A DNA stretch of 64,000 nt from Streptomyces puniciscabiei (lineage in GTDB: Bacteria > Actinomycetota > Actinomycetes > Streptomycetales > Streptomycetaceae), in assembly GCF_006715785.1 (NCBI RefSeq), contig NZ_VFNX01000001.1:124001-188000 (forward strand). Direction: 5' to 3'. The notes beneath the pieces were generated by a model. The model was not told the DNA's origin. It did no database searches and saw only the letters and a program-made list of their open reading frames with translations. Each line of letters begins with the position of its first letter. The first letter of the stretch is position 1. This document shows, in pieces, positions 53,939 to 63,669 of this stretch. The translations under genes and the position numbers were made by a program.

Positions 53939-54749
53939 CTGCCGGACCTCTCGGGCGTCACCTGCACATCGAGGCTGCGCTCGACGAAAGCGCCGGGCCG
54001 GCCGTGGTCTGTGCCCGCAGGTGGGTGACGGAGACTGGGCAACGAGGCGGGCCGCCTACACCAGCCGCGTGCAGGCGTCGGTCGTCACTCGGTGCGGCCG
54101 GCACCGATCCGCACTGCAACCACGCGACGAGCTTTCCCCGCTCACGAAGCGGCGTCCGTCCCACCGCCATCGGCCGACGTCGCCGGGACAGCCTCTCAGC
54201 GTGCGCCCTCCAGGCTGCAGGAATGCCGGGAGATGTGCGCCCCCGGGCTCCCCACCGCATCACTGCCGGACCGCGATCCAGGACAGACGCCATGACTTCC
54301 GACACCTCCGCTCCGCCGGTCGCCCCGGCCCCGCCCCTGGGCCGCGCGGGATCGGCCGGTGAGCGGCGCCCGGCGTCCGACCTGTGCCGGACTGGACGGC
54401 CCGGCCGCCCTGGTCGCCCTGGTCGCCCTGGTCGCCCACCGGTTGCACCGTCTCGGCATCGGACGGACAGCCGCGCGGCGCTGCTCCTGCCGAGGTCCAG
54501 AGACCAGCCGGGCCGGTCGCAGAGGTGCTCGGCCGGCTGTCCCCAAGGACATCGGCGGCCGACCTCGGACCGCCGCCGGCTTCTCATGGTGGTTTTGACG
54601 GCTTGATGAGCCGACGCTGACGCACAGCCCCGCCGCCCCAGGCCGGGTTTCAGACACTCCATACCCAAATCTCATACTTGTGCTGGAACCCGGGAGCGGT
54701 CAGGGGGAGTCATTCCAGGCAGGGGGTCGACCACCAGAGAGGCATGAGG
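53939..54749. other. Long non-coding stretch
   Basis: No supported gene. It contains a short tandem array, 3.4 copies of GCCCTGGTC at 54407-54437. Relatively AT-rich sequence near 54590-54690 (CATACCCAAATCTCATACTTG) may be the promoter of the following membrane glycosyltransferase gene. Confidence 0.45.
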
Positions 54750-55967
54750 ATGGCTGATCAGAGCAGCTACCCCGCGCGGGGCGGGGCCGCCTGGCACTGG
54801 TGGTTCCTCGGCCCCTGGGCGGCGATCTGGTTCCTGGCGGACCTGCACGGCGGCGGCTACTCGTGGCACTATTTCGCGAACGGCAGCACCTTGCTGTTCT
54901 CCGGCTCCGGAGCCTCGCCGGCAGGGGGCCTGCACCTCTATGCGAACTACCCGAACCTACAGATAGGACCACTGGCCTTCCTCTGCGCCTGGGTTCTGGG
55001 GAACCTCGGCGGGGTCGTCGTCGCCCAGCTGACGATGATGAGCGTCGGCGTTCTGGTGCTGCGGCTGATCGAGCAGACGGCACTGGCCCGGCAGCCGGAT
55101 CTGCGGTCGCGCCCGCAGGCCCTGCGGACGACCGTCGCGGCAGCCGGCGCGGTGTTCCTGATCGTCTGGGCATCGCTCGCGGTGCACTACAGCCACCTCG
55201 ACGACGTGCTGGCGCTGCTCCTCGCGGCACTGGCGATCCGGGCGGTCCTCGCTGACGTCCCGGCACTGGCGGGACTGAGCCTGGGCCTGGCCGTGGACGC
55301 CAAGCCCTGGGCACTGGTCTTCCTGCCGCTGGCTCTCGCCGTGGCCCGCACCCGACGACGGCATGTCGCGTTCTACGCCGTCGCCGCCGTGCTGTTGGCC
55401 TGGCTGCCCTTCGTCGTCGCCGACCCCGCGACGCTGGGTGCGACCCAGTACCACATCGTCAACGAACCGTCCTCGGCGCTCCGCGCGCTCGGGGTGTCGG
55501 CGGCGGGGACGCCGTCCTGGGACCGGCCTGCGCAACTCGTACTCGGCTGCGTGCTCGGGGCGGCCGCGGTCCTCCGAGGGCGCTGGGTGGCGGTGCCGCT
55601 GCTCGGCATCGGCGCGCGACTCCTGCTGGATCCCGGCGTCTACGACTACTACTCGGCGGGACTCCTGCTCGGCACCTTGGTCTGGGAGGCCCTGGGGCTG
55701 CGTCGGCCCGTGCCCGTCTGGTCGCTGGTCTCCTTCAGCGCGCTCTACCTCGCCCCGAGGCTGACCAACGACGCGCACGTCCTGGGCGACCTACGGCTCT
55801 GGCTGATTCTGGCGGTGACCATCAGCGTCCTGCTGGCTCCACGGGACTGGTGCGCCGCGCCGAAACCGAGCAAGGTCGCCGTCGGCGCCCTCCGGCTTCC
55901 TCACCAAGGCCCGTGGGTCGCCCACTCGGTCGGCGCGGAAGCGAGCAGGCCGTCCGTGCATCACTGA
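54750..55967 (+). CDS. Polytopic membrane protein, GT-C/mannosyltransferase-like
   Basis: 405 residues from ATG 54750 (GAGAGG 7 bases upstream). About ten hydrophobic helices. WHWWFLGPWAAIWFLADLHG and YANYPNLQIGPLAF near the N-terminus, HYSHLDDVLALLLAALAIR (an acidic pair at the first external loop), then GLSLGLAVDAKPWALVFLPLAL, the central motif common in GT-C type polyprenyl-mannose glycosyltransferases, and VYDYYSAGLLLGTLVW. Probably transfers a sugar from a polyprenyl phosphate outside the membrane. No cluster context identifies the acceptor. Confidence 0.7.
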   Translation: MADQSSYPARGGAAWHWWFLGPWAAIWFLADLHGGGYSWHYFANGSTLLFSGSGASPAGGLHLYANYPNLQIGPLAFLCAWVLGNLGGVVVAQLTMMSVGVLVLRLIEQTALARQPDLRSRPQALRTTVAAAGAVFLIVWASLAVHYSHLDDVLALLLAALAIRAVLADVPALAGLSLGLAVDAKPWALVFLPLALAVARTRRRHVAFYAVAAVLLAWLPFVVADPATLGATQYHIVNEPSSALRALGVSAAGTPSWDRPAQLVLGCVLGAAAVLRGRWVAVPLLGIGARLLLDPGVYDYYSAGLLLGTLVWEALGLRRPVPVWSLVSFSALYLAPRLTNDAHVLGDLRLWLILAVTISVLLAPRDWCAAPKPSKVAVGALRLPHQGPWVAHSVGAEASRPSVHH

Positions 55968-56463
55968 GCATGACTGACATGAGCCAGGGCACAGGCTCTG
56001 TGACTACCGCGTCGACAGGCGGCCGTGAACCTGCTGACCGAAGGGGCTCGATTCCCCGCCCCGCCGACCTGGTCCCGGACGCTACCGGTCTGGACGCCCT
56101 CACCAGCGTGTGCAGGGCAGCCGAGAAGCAGCGAGCCATGTTCATCGCCGTCGGACGCCCAGCCCCGCGGTGGACGGTCGAAGCCGACGTGCTCGGTGCC
56201 CCACAGCACGCCATCGACGCCCGGCGTACCACGCCGTACGAGAGGCCGTCCTCCGCCTGATCCGCTCCCGGCGGAACCGCCCCGGCTCCTCCGCCGGCCC
56301 CGTCCACCTCGAGCTGCACGACGTGGACAGCGATGCCCGGGCCCGCGAACCGGCCGCCGAACTGCACGCCGCCCTCAATGGCCACCTCGAACGCCTGTCC
56401 GGCGGACCTGTCCCGTACGTGCGTGTTCGCGTCACATTTGCTCCAGCAGAAAGACGGCGACAC
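55968..56463. other. Stretch without an intact gene
   Basis: Fragments with coding-like composition occur in two plus-strand frames (EAVLRLIRSRRNRPG and PVHLELHDVDSDAR between 56240 and 56340) but are not continuous. A short Sec-signal-like start (MKHAARPRWLAFALPAATLA) begins at 56464 on the plus strand and is cut off about 45 codons later by the opposing nucleotidyltransferase fragment. Probably eroded genes. Confidence 0.4.
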
Positions 56464-56923
56464 ATGAAGCATGCTGCGCGGCCCAGATGGCTGGCATTCG
56501 CCCTGCCAGCCGCAACTCTGGCCGCCGCGGTACCGTGCGTGATCCCGCCTCTCGCGGGCGCCTCTTCTGCGCCGGCCACGCAGCCGGCCTCACCCAGGCC
56601 GGGGAGCCGATGCCCAGCTCGACTTCCAGGCCGGAGGCCGTGGAACAGCGTCGTTCTGTGATCGGTCCCCACGACTGGGTGCGGATCACTTCGCCCAGCC
56701 CCGGTTCCACGGTCCAGGCATCCTCAAGCAGATATCGGGACCCGTCCGTGGTGAGCAGGACGATGTCGATGTCGGAGTCCGGTCGCGCGGCATTGCGGGC
56801 GCAAGATCCCGCCAAGAGCAGACCGACGATGTCATCACGACCTCTCGCCCAGCGTGTGATCCGGTCGATGACCTCGTTGATCTCAGCGACCCGTTCCGGC
56901 GACGGCGCGGTCGCACGATTCAC
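56432..56923 (-). pseudogene. Nucleotidyltransferase-fold protein, 3' end replaced
   Basis: From GTG 56923: ERVAEINEVIDRITRWARG, then the nucleotidyltransferase motif LLLAGSCARNAARPDSDIDIVLL (GS...DxD), RYLLEDAWTVEPGLGEVIRTQ and VELGIGSPAW. Family members continue about 45 further residues with a DP-VD-GT segment. Here the sequence after SPAW (about 56600) is unrelated and antisense to a signal-peptide-like start. So the 3' part was replaced by rearrangement. The IS5-family element copy 1 is inserted 1 bp upstream of the start codon. Confidence 0.65.
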
Positions 56924-56924
56924 T

Positions 56925-57799
56925 GAGCCTTTTCAGCGTGGCCACCGATCGGGTGATGACCTTGGTGCCCGCAACGGACAGGGCTCCCGTGCCGTTGGGT
57001 GAGGTGTTCGAAGTCTCAACCTGCCGGTCCAGGAGCCCTGTTGGTTCCCTATCCTGCCGCACTCGACCTGCCTCATGCGCTGGTCGAGTGGGTCACGATG
57101 CTTATCGTCACCCGCGAGGGTGACCGCCGCTGCAAGCTCCCGCCGCACCAGCGCGCCCTCGTCGCTCTCGCCTACCTGCGCAAGCACGAGACTCTCGCGC
57201 AGATCGCCGCCGGGTTCGGCATATCCGTCGGCACCGCCCACGCCTACACCACCGCCGTCGTGCGGCTCCTCGCCGACCGGGCGCCGGGCCTGCTCAAGAC
57301 CCTGCGCGAGCACGACCCGGACTACGTACTCCTGGACGGCACCCTCAGCGAGTGCGACCGCCTGGGCGACGGACGCGCCGATTACTCCCACAAGCACCGG
57401 CGCCACGGCGTGAACGTGCAGGTCGTCACCGATCCCGTAGGCCAGCTTCTGTGGATCTCGCCGGCCTTGCCGGGCCGTGCTCACGATCTGACCGCCGCAC
57501 GCACCCACCGCATCATCCGAATCTGCGAACGCCAGGGCGTCCCGATCGTCGCCGACCGCGCCTACATCGGCGCCGGCTCCTGGGCCACCACCGCCATCCG
57601 CCGCCCGCCCAACGGCGGAACTGTCACCGACCGAGCGGACGCTGAACCGGGCACTCGCCCAGGCCCGCGCTCCCGTCGAACGAGGTGTCGCCCGCCTGAA
57701 GTCCTGGCGGATCTTCCGCCGCAGCCGCTGCAGCCCGAACCGCATGACGGACATCGCCGCCGCAGTCCTCACCCTGGAGAGGCAACGTTGAAAAGGCTC
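56925..57799 (+). mobile_element. IS5-family insertion sequence, copy 1
   Basis: 875 bp with inverted ends (GAGCCTTTTCA at the left, TGAAAAGGCTC at the right). Flanking ACT on both sides looks like a 3-bp target duplication. The element carries a frameshifted transposase. It lies tail to tail with a second, diverged copy (57807-58680), separated by 7 bp. Confidence 0.82.
57041..57791 (+). pseudogene. IS5-family (DDE_Tnp_4-like) transposase, frameshifted
   Basis: Starts [17 protein letters not shown]. Helix-turn-helix [20 protein letters not shown], catalytic Asp in [14 protein letters not shown], the second Asp in [13 protein letters not shown]. After RRPPNGG one base is missing near 57612, and the conserved end ([36 protein letters not shown]) follows in another frame to the stop at 57791. 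The intact relative is at 57815-58567. Confidence 0.85.
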
Positions 57800-57806
57800 A
57801 CTGACT

Positions 57807-58680
57807 GAGGTCTTTCAGCGTTGCCGCTCCAGGGTGAGGACGGCTGCTGCGATTGACGTCATTCGATTCGGGCTGCACCGTGCTCGTCGGAAGATCCGCC
57901 AGGACTTCAGACGGGCAACTCCACCCTCGACTGGGGGCCGTGCCCTGGACAGCGCCCGGTTGACGGTCTGTTGGGTGAGCGACAGCTCGCCTCCGGCAGG
58001 CCGTCTGGCCGGTGTGGTCACCCACGCGCCGGCACCGATGTAAGGGCGATCGGCCAGGATCGGCACTCCCTGGCGCTCACAGATCCTGATGATCCGATGG
58101 GTACGGGCCGCGGTCAGGTCATGGCAGCGCCCCGGCAGGGCCGGCGACAGCCACAGCACCTCGCCGTGAGGGTCCGTGACCACCTGCACGTTCACCCCAT
58201 GTCGACGATGCTTGGCCGAGTAGTCGGCGCGGCCGTCGCCGAGGCGGTCGCACTCAGCCAGGGTGCCGTCGAGCAGGACGAACTCGGGGTCTGCCTCGCG
58301 CAGAGCGCGCAACAGACCGGGCGCGCGGGCTGCCAGGAGGTCGATGACCGCGGTGACATAGGCGTGCGCGGTGCCGACCGAGATCCCAAACCCGGCGGCG
58401 ATCTGTGCGAGGGACTCATGCTTGCGCAGGTACACCAGAGCGACCAGGGCACGCTGGTGCGGCGGGAGCTTGCAGCGGCGGTCACCCTCGCGGGTGACGA
58501 TGAGCATCGTGACCCACTCGATGAGCGCATGGGGAAGGTCGAGTGCGGCAGGATGAGGGACCAACAAGGCTCCAGCGCCGATGGGTTGAGACTTCGAACA
58601 CCTCCCTCAACGGCACGGGAGCCTTGTGCGTTCTGGCCACGGTGCCTGTCACTCGATCGGTGGCCCCCCTGAAAGACCTC
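57807..58680 (-). mobile_element. IS5-family insertion sequence, copy 2 (inverted, intact)
   Basis: 874 bp with ends GAGGTCTTTCAG and CTGAAAGACCTC and flanking ACT. It is about 85-90 percent similar to copy 1 by eye in coding parts but has different terminal sequences, so it is a related element, not a recent transposition of the same copy. Confidence 0.82.
57815..58567 (-). CDS. IS5-family transposase (intact)
   Basis: 250 residues. Helix-turn-helix [20 protein letters not shown] (about 50-70); DDE catalytic core: Asp in [38 protein letters not shown], Asp in [17 protein letters not shown], then Glu in [22 protein letters not shown] 58567 is the probable start because it fixes the N-terminus [11 protein letters not shown] shared with copy 1. 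Complete with terminal repeats, so probably mobile. Confidence 0.9.
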   Translation of the reverse strand: MLVPHPAALDLPHALIEWVTMLIVTREGDRRCKLPPHQRALVALVYLRKHESLAQIAAGFGISVGTAHAYVTAVIDLLAARAPGLLRALREADPEFVLLDGTLAECDRLGDGRADYSAKHRRHGVNVQVVTDPHGEVLWLSPALPGRCHDLTAARTHRIIRICERQGVPILADRPYIGAGAWVTTPARRPAGGELSLTQQTVNRALSRARPPVEGGVARLKSWRIFRRARCSPNRMTSIAAAVLTLERQR

Positions 58681-59433
58681 ACTGATCGTCGCGATGCACC
58701 TCTAATGTCCCGTCCCTCGCCGAAGAGCCGTTCGAAGGAACGAGCACCGGCCAGCGTCCTGAGGTTCGCCTCTGTGAGCCCGCATGACTCTTTTCCGCCC
58801 TGCTGCTGGTGTGCAGTTTATGCCCCGCCAGCAGGCGGGGTGAGAGCCGACAACTTATGTGGATTGACGTCCAACTCGACCAGCGCCAGGGTGCTCACCC
58901 GGTCACGGCCCTTCTCCCGGCGCGGGAGTTCACGGTCTCGGTTGCCGCCGCGAGGACGGTGACTCACTCAAGGCTCTGGCCCTCACAGCCCACCAGCTCC
59001 GCCAGCACCCGGCCTGCCGGATGCGCTGAGACGTCGCTGCCGCTGCACAACACGCTGCTTGGCACCGACTGAGACGTCGATATCCTTTGGCGTGATCCTT
59101 CATTGAGCCGCGCATGACGGATGTGTTGAGCGGTTGCTGCCGGACGAGTTGTGGACGCTGTTCCAGCGGGTGGTCCCGCTGACGCAGGTCGTAGGCCCGC
59201 AGGGCGGCGGCCGACGGCGCGCCGGACACCGTATGGGCCGCATCCGCCACGGTTCCAGTCGACACCGGTAATGGGGCCGCGCCGTGACGGGTGGCAGCAT
59301 GGTCAGTCGCTTGCAGCCGTTCACAGGGTGCTGTGCCAAGGTGACGCACTATGTTCATCGTGTTTTCACCTTCATGCGAACCGACGCCGGAAGTGTGACC
59401 CATGTAGAGCGGTTGACGGAGAGGCCCTGAAAC
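58681..59433. other. Stretch without an intact gene
   Basis: Contains a short transposase N-terminal relic (listed separately) and a perfect CCCCGCC-AGCA-GGCGGGG hairpin at 58823-58840. No other coding sequence is supported on either strand. Confidence 0.45.
59114..59240 (+). pseudogene. IS5-type transposase N-terminal relic
   Basis: After ATG ACG GAT GTG TT a frame shift gives ERLLPDELWTLFQRVVP and PQGGGRRRAGHR, the standard N-terminus of a different IS5-subgroup transposase (VPDELWxLFxRVVPP...RPQGGGRRR). Nothing recognisable follows. A remnant of about 40 codons. Confidence 0.65.
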
Positions 59434-60705
59434 GTGACGGTGTGCTGGCGTGGAACGGTGACCGCGGGTCGCTCAAGGACATGGATGCCGGTGCTGGCCT
59501 GGGCGGTGACGCGAACCGCACTGCTGCTGACGCTGTTCGGCGCCCTGCACTTCCCCGGTGACGACGTCCGCCCCGACGTGGTCGTCATCTACCACGGCTG
59601 GTACGAACGGCTGCTGACCGGCAGCTTTCCGGCCGGCGACGTCACCTGGCAGTATCCGCCCGCCGCCGCGGCGGCCTTCCTCGCTCCGGCACTGCTGCCG
59701 TTCCTGACCTACTCGCACGCCTTCTACCTGCTCGCCTGCGCCGCCGACGCGACGGTCCTGGCGATGCTGCTGCGGGCCGGGCGGGCCGACAGCCGGGACC
59801 TGGCCGGCGCCTGGCTGTGGGTCGCCGGGGTCGCCGTGCTCGGCCCGCTGGCCCTGGCCCGCTATGACGTGATGGTCACCGCCCTCGCCGTCGCCGCCCT
59901 GCTGGCCGCCGCACGGCACCCCCGCGTGGCGGGCGCGCTGGCCGGGATCGGCGCGCTGGTCAAGGTCTGGCCCGTACTCGTGCTCGCCGGTGCGCGGCCG
60001 GGCCGCACGACCCGACGCTCCTGGGGGGCGGCGCTGGTCACTGCCGTCGGTGTCAGCGCCGCCTTCCTGGCTTTCACCCGGGGACCGTTCGCGTTCCTCA
60101 CCGAGCAGCGTCAGCGCGGCGTCGAGATCGAGTCGCTGGGCGCTCTGCCGTTTCATGTCCTGCGCTGGCTCGGTCTGTGGCACGGCACCTCCCGGCTGCA
60201 CTACGGATCGTTCGAGTTCCTGGGCCCGTATGTGCCCACCGCGGCCCGGATCGCACTGGTCGGCGCGGTGCTGGCCTTCTGCTGGCTGGTCTGGTGGCGG
60301 GTACGCGCCCGCACGTTCAGCGACGTCGTGCTCTACGACGCTGCGTTCGCCGCGGTGCTGGTCTTCGTCACCACCAGCCGGGTGATCAGTCCGCAGTACC
60401 TGATCTGGCTGCTCGGCCTCGGCGCGCTCTGCCTGACCAGCCGCTCCACAGTCCAGCGCCGACCCGTGCTGCTCATCCTGGTCGCGTGCTTCTTCACGGT
60501 GCTCGAATTCCCCATCGGCTTCGGTCCGGTCGTGCGGAGCAACCTGCCCGGCATAGTCGTACTGCTGATCCGCGACGGGCTGCTTCTGGTGGCAACGGTC
60601 TCCTCCTGCCGCCGACTCTGGCGCAGTACGGCCTCCCGGCCGGACGCGACGCCTGACGACGCGGCGTCCTCAGGCGCGGACTACGCGGTGGCGCACATGG
60701 GTTGA
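59434..60705 (+). CDS. GT87-like polyprenyl-phosphate mannosyltransferase family membrane protein
   Basis: 423 residues, ten or more hydrophobic helices. Typical landmarks: VVIYHGWYERLLTGSFPAGD then VTWQYPPAAAAAFLAPALLP (the DUF2029/GT87 WxYPP loop), ALARYDVMVTALAVAALLAA, GALAGIGALVKVWPVLVLAG (central K-W motif), and TTSRVISPQYLIWLLGLGAL. Such enzymes add mannose from polyprenyl-phosphate to lipids or proteins on the outer face. GTG 59434 has GAGAGG about 9 bases upstream. No linked pathway gene identifies the acceptor. Confidence 0.85.
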   Translation: MTVCWRGTVTAGRSRTWMPVLAWAVTRTALLLTLFGALHFPGDDVRPDVVVIYHGWYERLLTGSFPAGDVTWQYPPAAAAAFLAPALLPFLTYSHAFYLLACAADATVLAMLLRAGRADSRDLAGAWLWVAGVAVLGPLALARYDVMVTALAVAALLAAARHPRVAGALAGIGALVKVWPVLVLAGARPGRTTRRSWGAALVTAVGVSAAFLAFTRGPFAFLTEQRQRGVEIESLGALPFHVLRWLGLWHGTSRLHYGSFEFLGPYVPTAARIALVGAVLAFCWLVWWRVRARTFSDVVLYDAAFAAVLVFVTTSRVISPQYLIWLLGLGALCLTSRSTVQRRPVLLILVACFFTVLEFPIGFGPVVRSNLPGIVVLLIRDGLLLVATVSSCRRLWRSTASRPDATPDDAASSGADYAVAHMG

Positions 60706-61220
60706 CCCACCCGAGGACCAAGGGCGTCAGCCGCCCCCGCCCCGGTGATTGTCGGCGTCGATTCCGGCACGCACCTGGCCAAGTCGCCTTCGTCACCGGC
60801 GCCGGCTCCGGCATGGGCCTTGGCCACCGCCCGCGCCTTCGCCGCCTCCGGCGCCGCCGTCGCCCTCGCCGACATCGACGAGTCGGCCGTGAACGCGGCG
60901 GCGAAGGACCTCACCGACGACGACCACCAGGCCCTCGCCCTGTGTGCGACGTCGCCGACGAGGACCAAGCGCCGACCTCGGCTCGTCATCGATCGTGGAA
61001 CGGTTCATGGCCTCACTTCGGCACGTGTGGCTGGACCGGTCCGGTGGTCTTGTCGGTCACCACGCCGGCGCATGCCTGCGCTTCCGCCAGGTACCGCGCC
61101 ACCGGCCCCATCGTCAGCATCCCGCTCGCCCCGCCCGCGTGTTCGGTGCGGGCGGGGCGCAGGGCCGTTGCCGCGCGGGCGGCGAGCGGGCGCTCGTCGA
61201 GGCGGGCGGCGGCGTGGGCG
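60706..61220. other. Debris region with an SDR fragment
   Basis: Apart from the SDR remnant (listed), the sequence from about 60980 to 61220 has open frames without recognisable domains. Confidence 0.4.
60770..60980 (+). pseudogene. Short-chain dehydrogenase/reductase, N-terminal fragment
   Basis: GQVAFVTGAGSGMGLG in one frame shifts into LATARAFAASGAAVALADID and ESAVNAAAKDLTDDDHQALA, and back to CDVADEDQ. This is the Rossmann start of an SDR enzyme (TGxxxGxG, then the NAD/NADP-binding Asp of ADID, then DVADE). The catalytic YxxxK part is missing. At least two frameshifts. Confidence 0.75.
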
Positions 61221-61895
61221 GTCAGGCACCACAGCCACCGTCTCGGAGATCCTCAAGAACGAGGGCATCGAACCCGCGCCCGACCGAGCCGCCACAACCT
61301 GGTCCGACTTCCTGCACTCCCAGGCCGACACCCTCCTGGCATGCGACTTCATCGAGACCGTCACCCTGACCGGCCGAAGCCAGTACGTCCTCGCCGTCAT
61401 CGAGCACACCACCCGCCGCATCCGGATCCTCGGCACCACGGCGCACCCCCGCCGCGCACTGGGTGAGCCAGGCCGCACGAAACCTCGTCATGGACCTCGA
61501 AGACGCCTCAGCCACCGTCTCTTACCTCATCCGGGACCGGGACTCGAACTTCCCTGCGCTCTTCGACCAGATCCTGGCAGCCGCCGGCGTCGAGACCGTG
61601 TTCACCGGCGTCCGGATGCCGCGCATGAACTCAATCATGGAGCGCTGGGGCCAGACCTGCCGCCACGAACTCCTGGACCGCACCCTCATCTGGAACGAGC
61701 GCCACCTGCGCCACGCCCTCCGCCAGTTCGAGCAGCACCACAACACCCACCAGTCCCATCAAGCGATGAACCAGGCAGCACCAGTGCGCGCGGTCCCTGA
61801 ACCAATCACCGATCCGGGGCGCATCTCCTGTCTGGACATACGCCGCCGAGACCGGCTCGCCGGAGTGATCCACGAGTACCGACACGCCGCCTGCC
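61221..61895 (+). pseudogene. Integrase-core (rve) transposase relic, second copy
   Basis: TVSEILKNEGIEPAPDRAAT then TWSDFLHSQADTLLACDFIET (first catalytic Asp) and LAVIEHTTRRIRILG, then a frameshift near 61460 into WVSQAARNLVMDLEDA, YLIRDRDSNFPALFD (second Asp), VRMPRMNSIMERW (Glu), CRHELLDRTLIWNERH, and HEYRHAA. The usual stop after HAA is lost. Same family as the relic at 12961-13415. Only a C-terminal two-thirds is present. Confidence 0.88.
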
Positions 61896-61924
61896 CTGGT
61901 CGGACGAAATATTCGACAGCCGCA

Positions 61925-62169
61925 GGGTCGGCACCGTCCGCCGCGAGTGCACCGACCGCCTACTCATCATGAACGAACGGCACCTGCGCACCGACCCGAA
62001 CACCTACACCGACCACTACAACCGGCACCGCCCCCACCGATCCCCACACCAACGATCTCCCCATGCCTCGGAGACCAGCCAGACGGCACCTGTCATCCCC
62101 TTCGGTGGCCGCGTCCGCCGCACTCAACTACTCGGCGGCCCCATCAACGAGCACCAGCAAGCAGCCTGA
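61925..62169 (+). pseudogene. C-terminal relic of a different integrase-core transposase
   Basis: VGTVRRECTDRLLIMNERHL, NTYTDHYNRHRPHRS and LGGPINEHQQAA followed by a stop at 62169: the end of the GTVRREC-type Streptomyces integrase family. It is fused directly to the preceding relic. Confidence 0.8.
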
Positions 62170-62330
62170 CGGCAGCAACACAAACGGCCTGATCATCAGC
62201 CCGAACCAGGGTTTTCACGCGGGTCACCCATACCGCTGCCCGGGAACCCGAGTGCCCCGGTTATCCGGATTTACCGACAGAGATCATGTTCATCTCGGTG
62301 AATTCACTCGGTATTACGCTGTCGTGAGCC

Positions 62331-63669
62331 ATGACTTCTGAATCCACCGCAGCTCCCGACACCGACTGGTTTCGGGTGGCAATTCGAGCGGGGTTCGCCG
62401 CCCTCGGTCTGCGCTGGTACGCGGTGCCGGCCGTCAGCGACATGTCGCTGGAGATCGGCGGGGTCACGTACCCGGCCGCGCCCTTCAACGGCTGGTACAT
62501 GGGCACCGAGATCGGCTCCCGCAACCTCGCCGACACCGACCGCTACAACCTGCTGCCCGCCGTCGCCGAGCTGTTCGGCCTCGACACCCGCAACGAGCGC
62601 ACTCTGTGGCGCGACCGCGCCCTGGTCGAGCTCAACCTGGCGGTCCTGCACCCCAGCCGCTACCGGCCGGCGACACAGGGCGCCGGTGTCGGTGGTGACT
62701 GGTTCGACCTGATCCCGCTGGGCGCCGGCCGGGTCGGCGTGCTGATCGGCGATGTGATGGGCCGGGGACTGGAGGCCGCAGCCGTCACGGGCCAACTCCG
62801 GTCCGCCGCACACGCATTGGCAAAGACCGGATTGCAGCCCCGACAGCTGATGCAGGCCATGGAAGCCGTGGTCGCCGACCTCGACGTCCCCGACCAACTG
62901 GTCACCTGCTGCTATCTGACCCTCGCCGCCGACGCGGGCGACGTGACCATATGCTCGGCCGGGCACTTGCCGGTTCTCGTCACCGTTCCCGGTCAAAGCA
63001 CCCAGACGCTTCCCGCGACGGTGAACGCACCCCTCGGCGTCGGCGGCGTGATCTACGAACAGTGCTGCACGACGATTGCCCGCGGCGCCACCCTCGTGCT
63101 CTACACGGACGGCCTGATCGAGACCCCCGGCACCGACATCGAGGACCAGCTCATCCAGCTGGTGGCCACCCTGGACAAGCTCACGACCACAGCTCCCGAC
63201 CTGGAAACCACCGCCGACCACGTCCCGTCGACCATGCTCCCGGACGCCGACGGCCACGACGACGTCACGCTCCTGCTGACCCGGTTGCCCGAGGCTCCGC
63301 TGGCCACGGCCGCGATGGACCTGCCCTCGGTGCCGGAGTCCGTTCCGACGGGCCGCGACCTCCTCGACAAGACGCTCAGTGCCTGGGGCTGCAACGAACC
63401 GCACGGACAACGCACGCCTCCTGCTCTCCGAGATCCTCACCAACTCCGTCCAGCACGCGGAAGGCCCGATCACCCTGCACCTGTGCCACACGGACACCGA
63501 CCTCACCGTGGAGATCAGCGACCGCAGCCCCCACCTGCCCCAGCCACGTGTCACGGCCGAGGACGACGAATGCGGCCGCGGCCTGCTCCTCGTCCCCGCC
63601 CTAGCCAACGCCTGGGGCGTCCGGCCCACGGACGAGGGCAAGACAACCTGGTTCGGCCTCAAGCTCTGA
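62331..63669 (+). pseudogene. Chimera: nitric oxide synthase oxygenase fragment fused to SpoIIE-type PP2C phosphatase, with frameshifted ATPase tail
   Basis: Residues about 15-105 ([56 protein letters not shown]) match the central substrate region of bacterial NO synthases. The N-terminal part with the heme cysteine and the C-terminal end are absent. At [13 protein letters not shown] the sequence switches to a SpoIIE/PP2C phosphatase ([61 protein letters not shown]). A HATPase anti-sigma kinase-like end ([31 protein letters not shown]) follows after a +1 frameshift near 63400, ending at 63669. If unread, the frame continues to 63956. Probably a non-functional fusion made by deletion. Confidence 0.8.

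Noticed and set aside
54407..54437. Three-and-a-half copies of GCCCTGGTC as a CRISPR or satellite
   Set aside because: Too short and without spacers; most likely simple slippage in GC-rich DNA.
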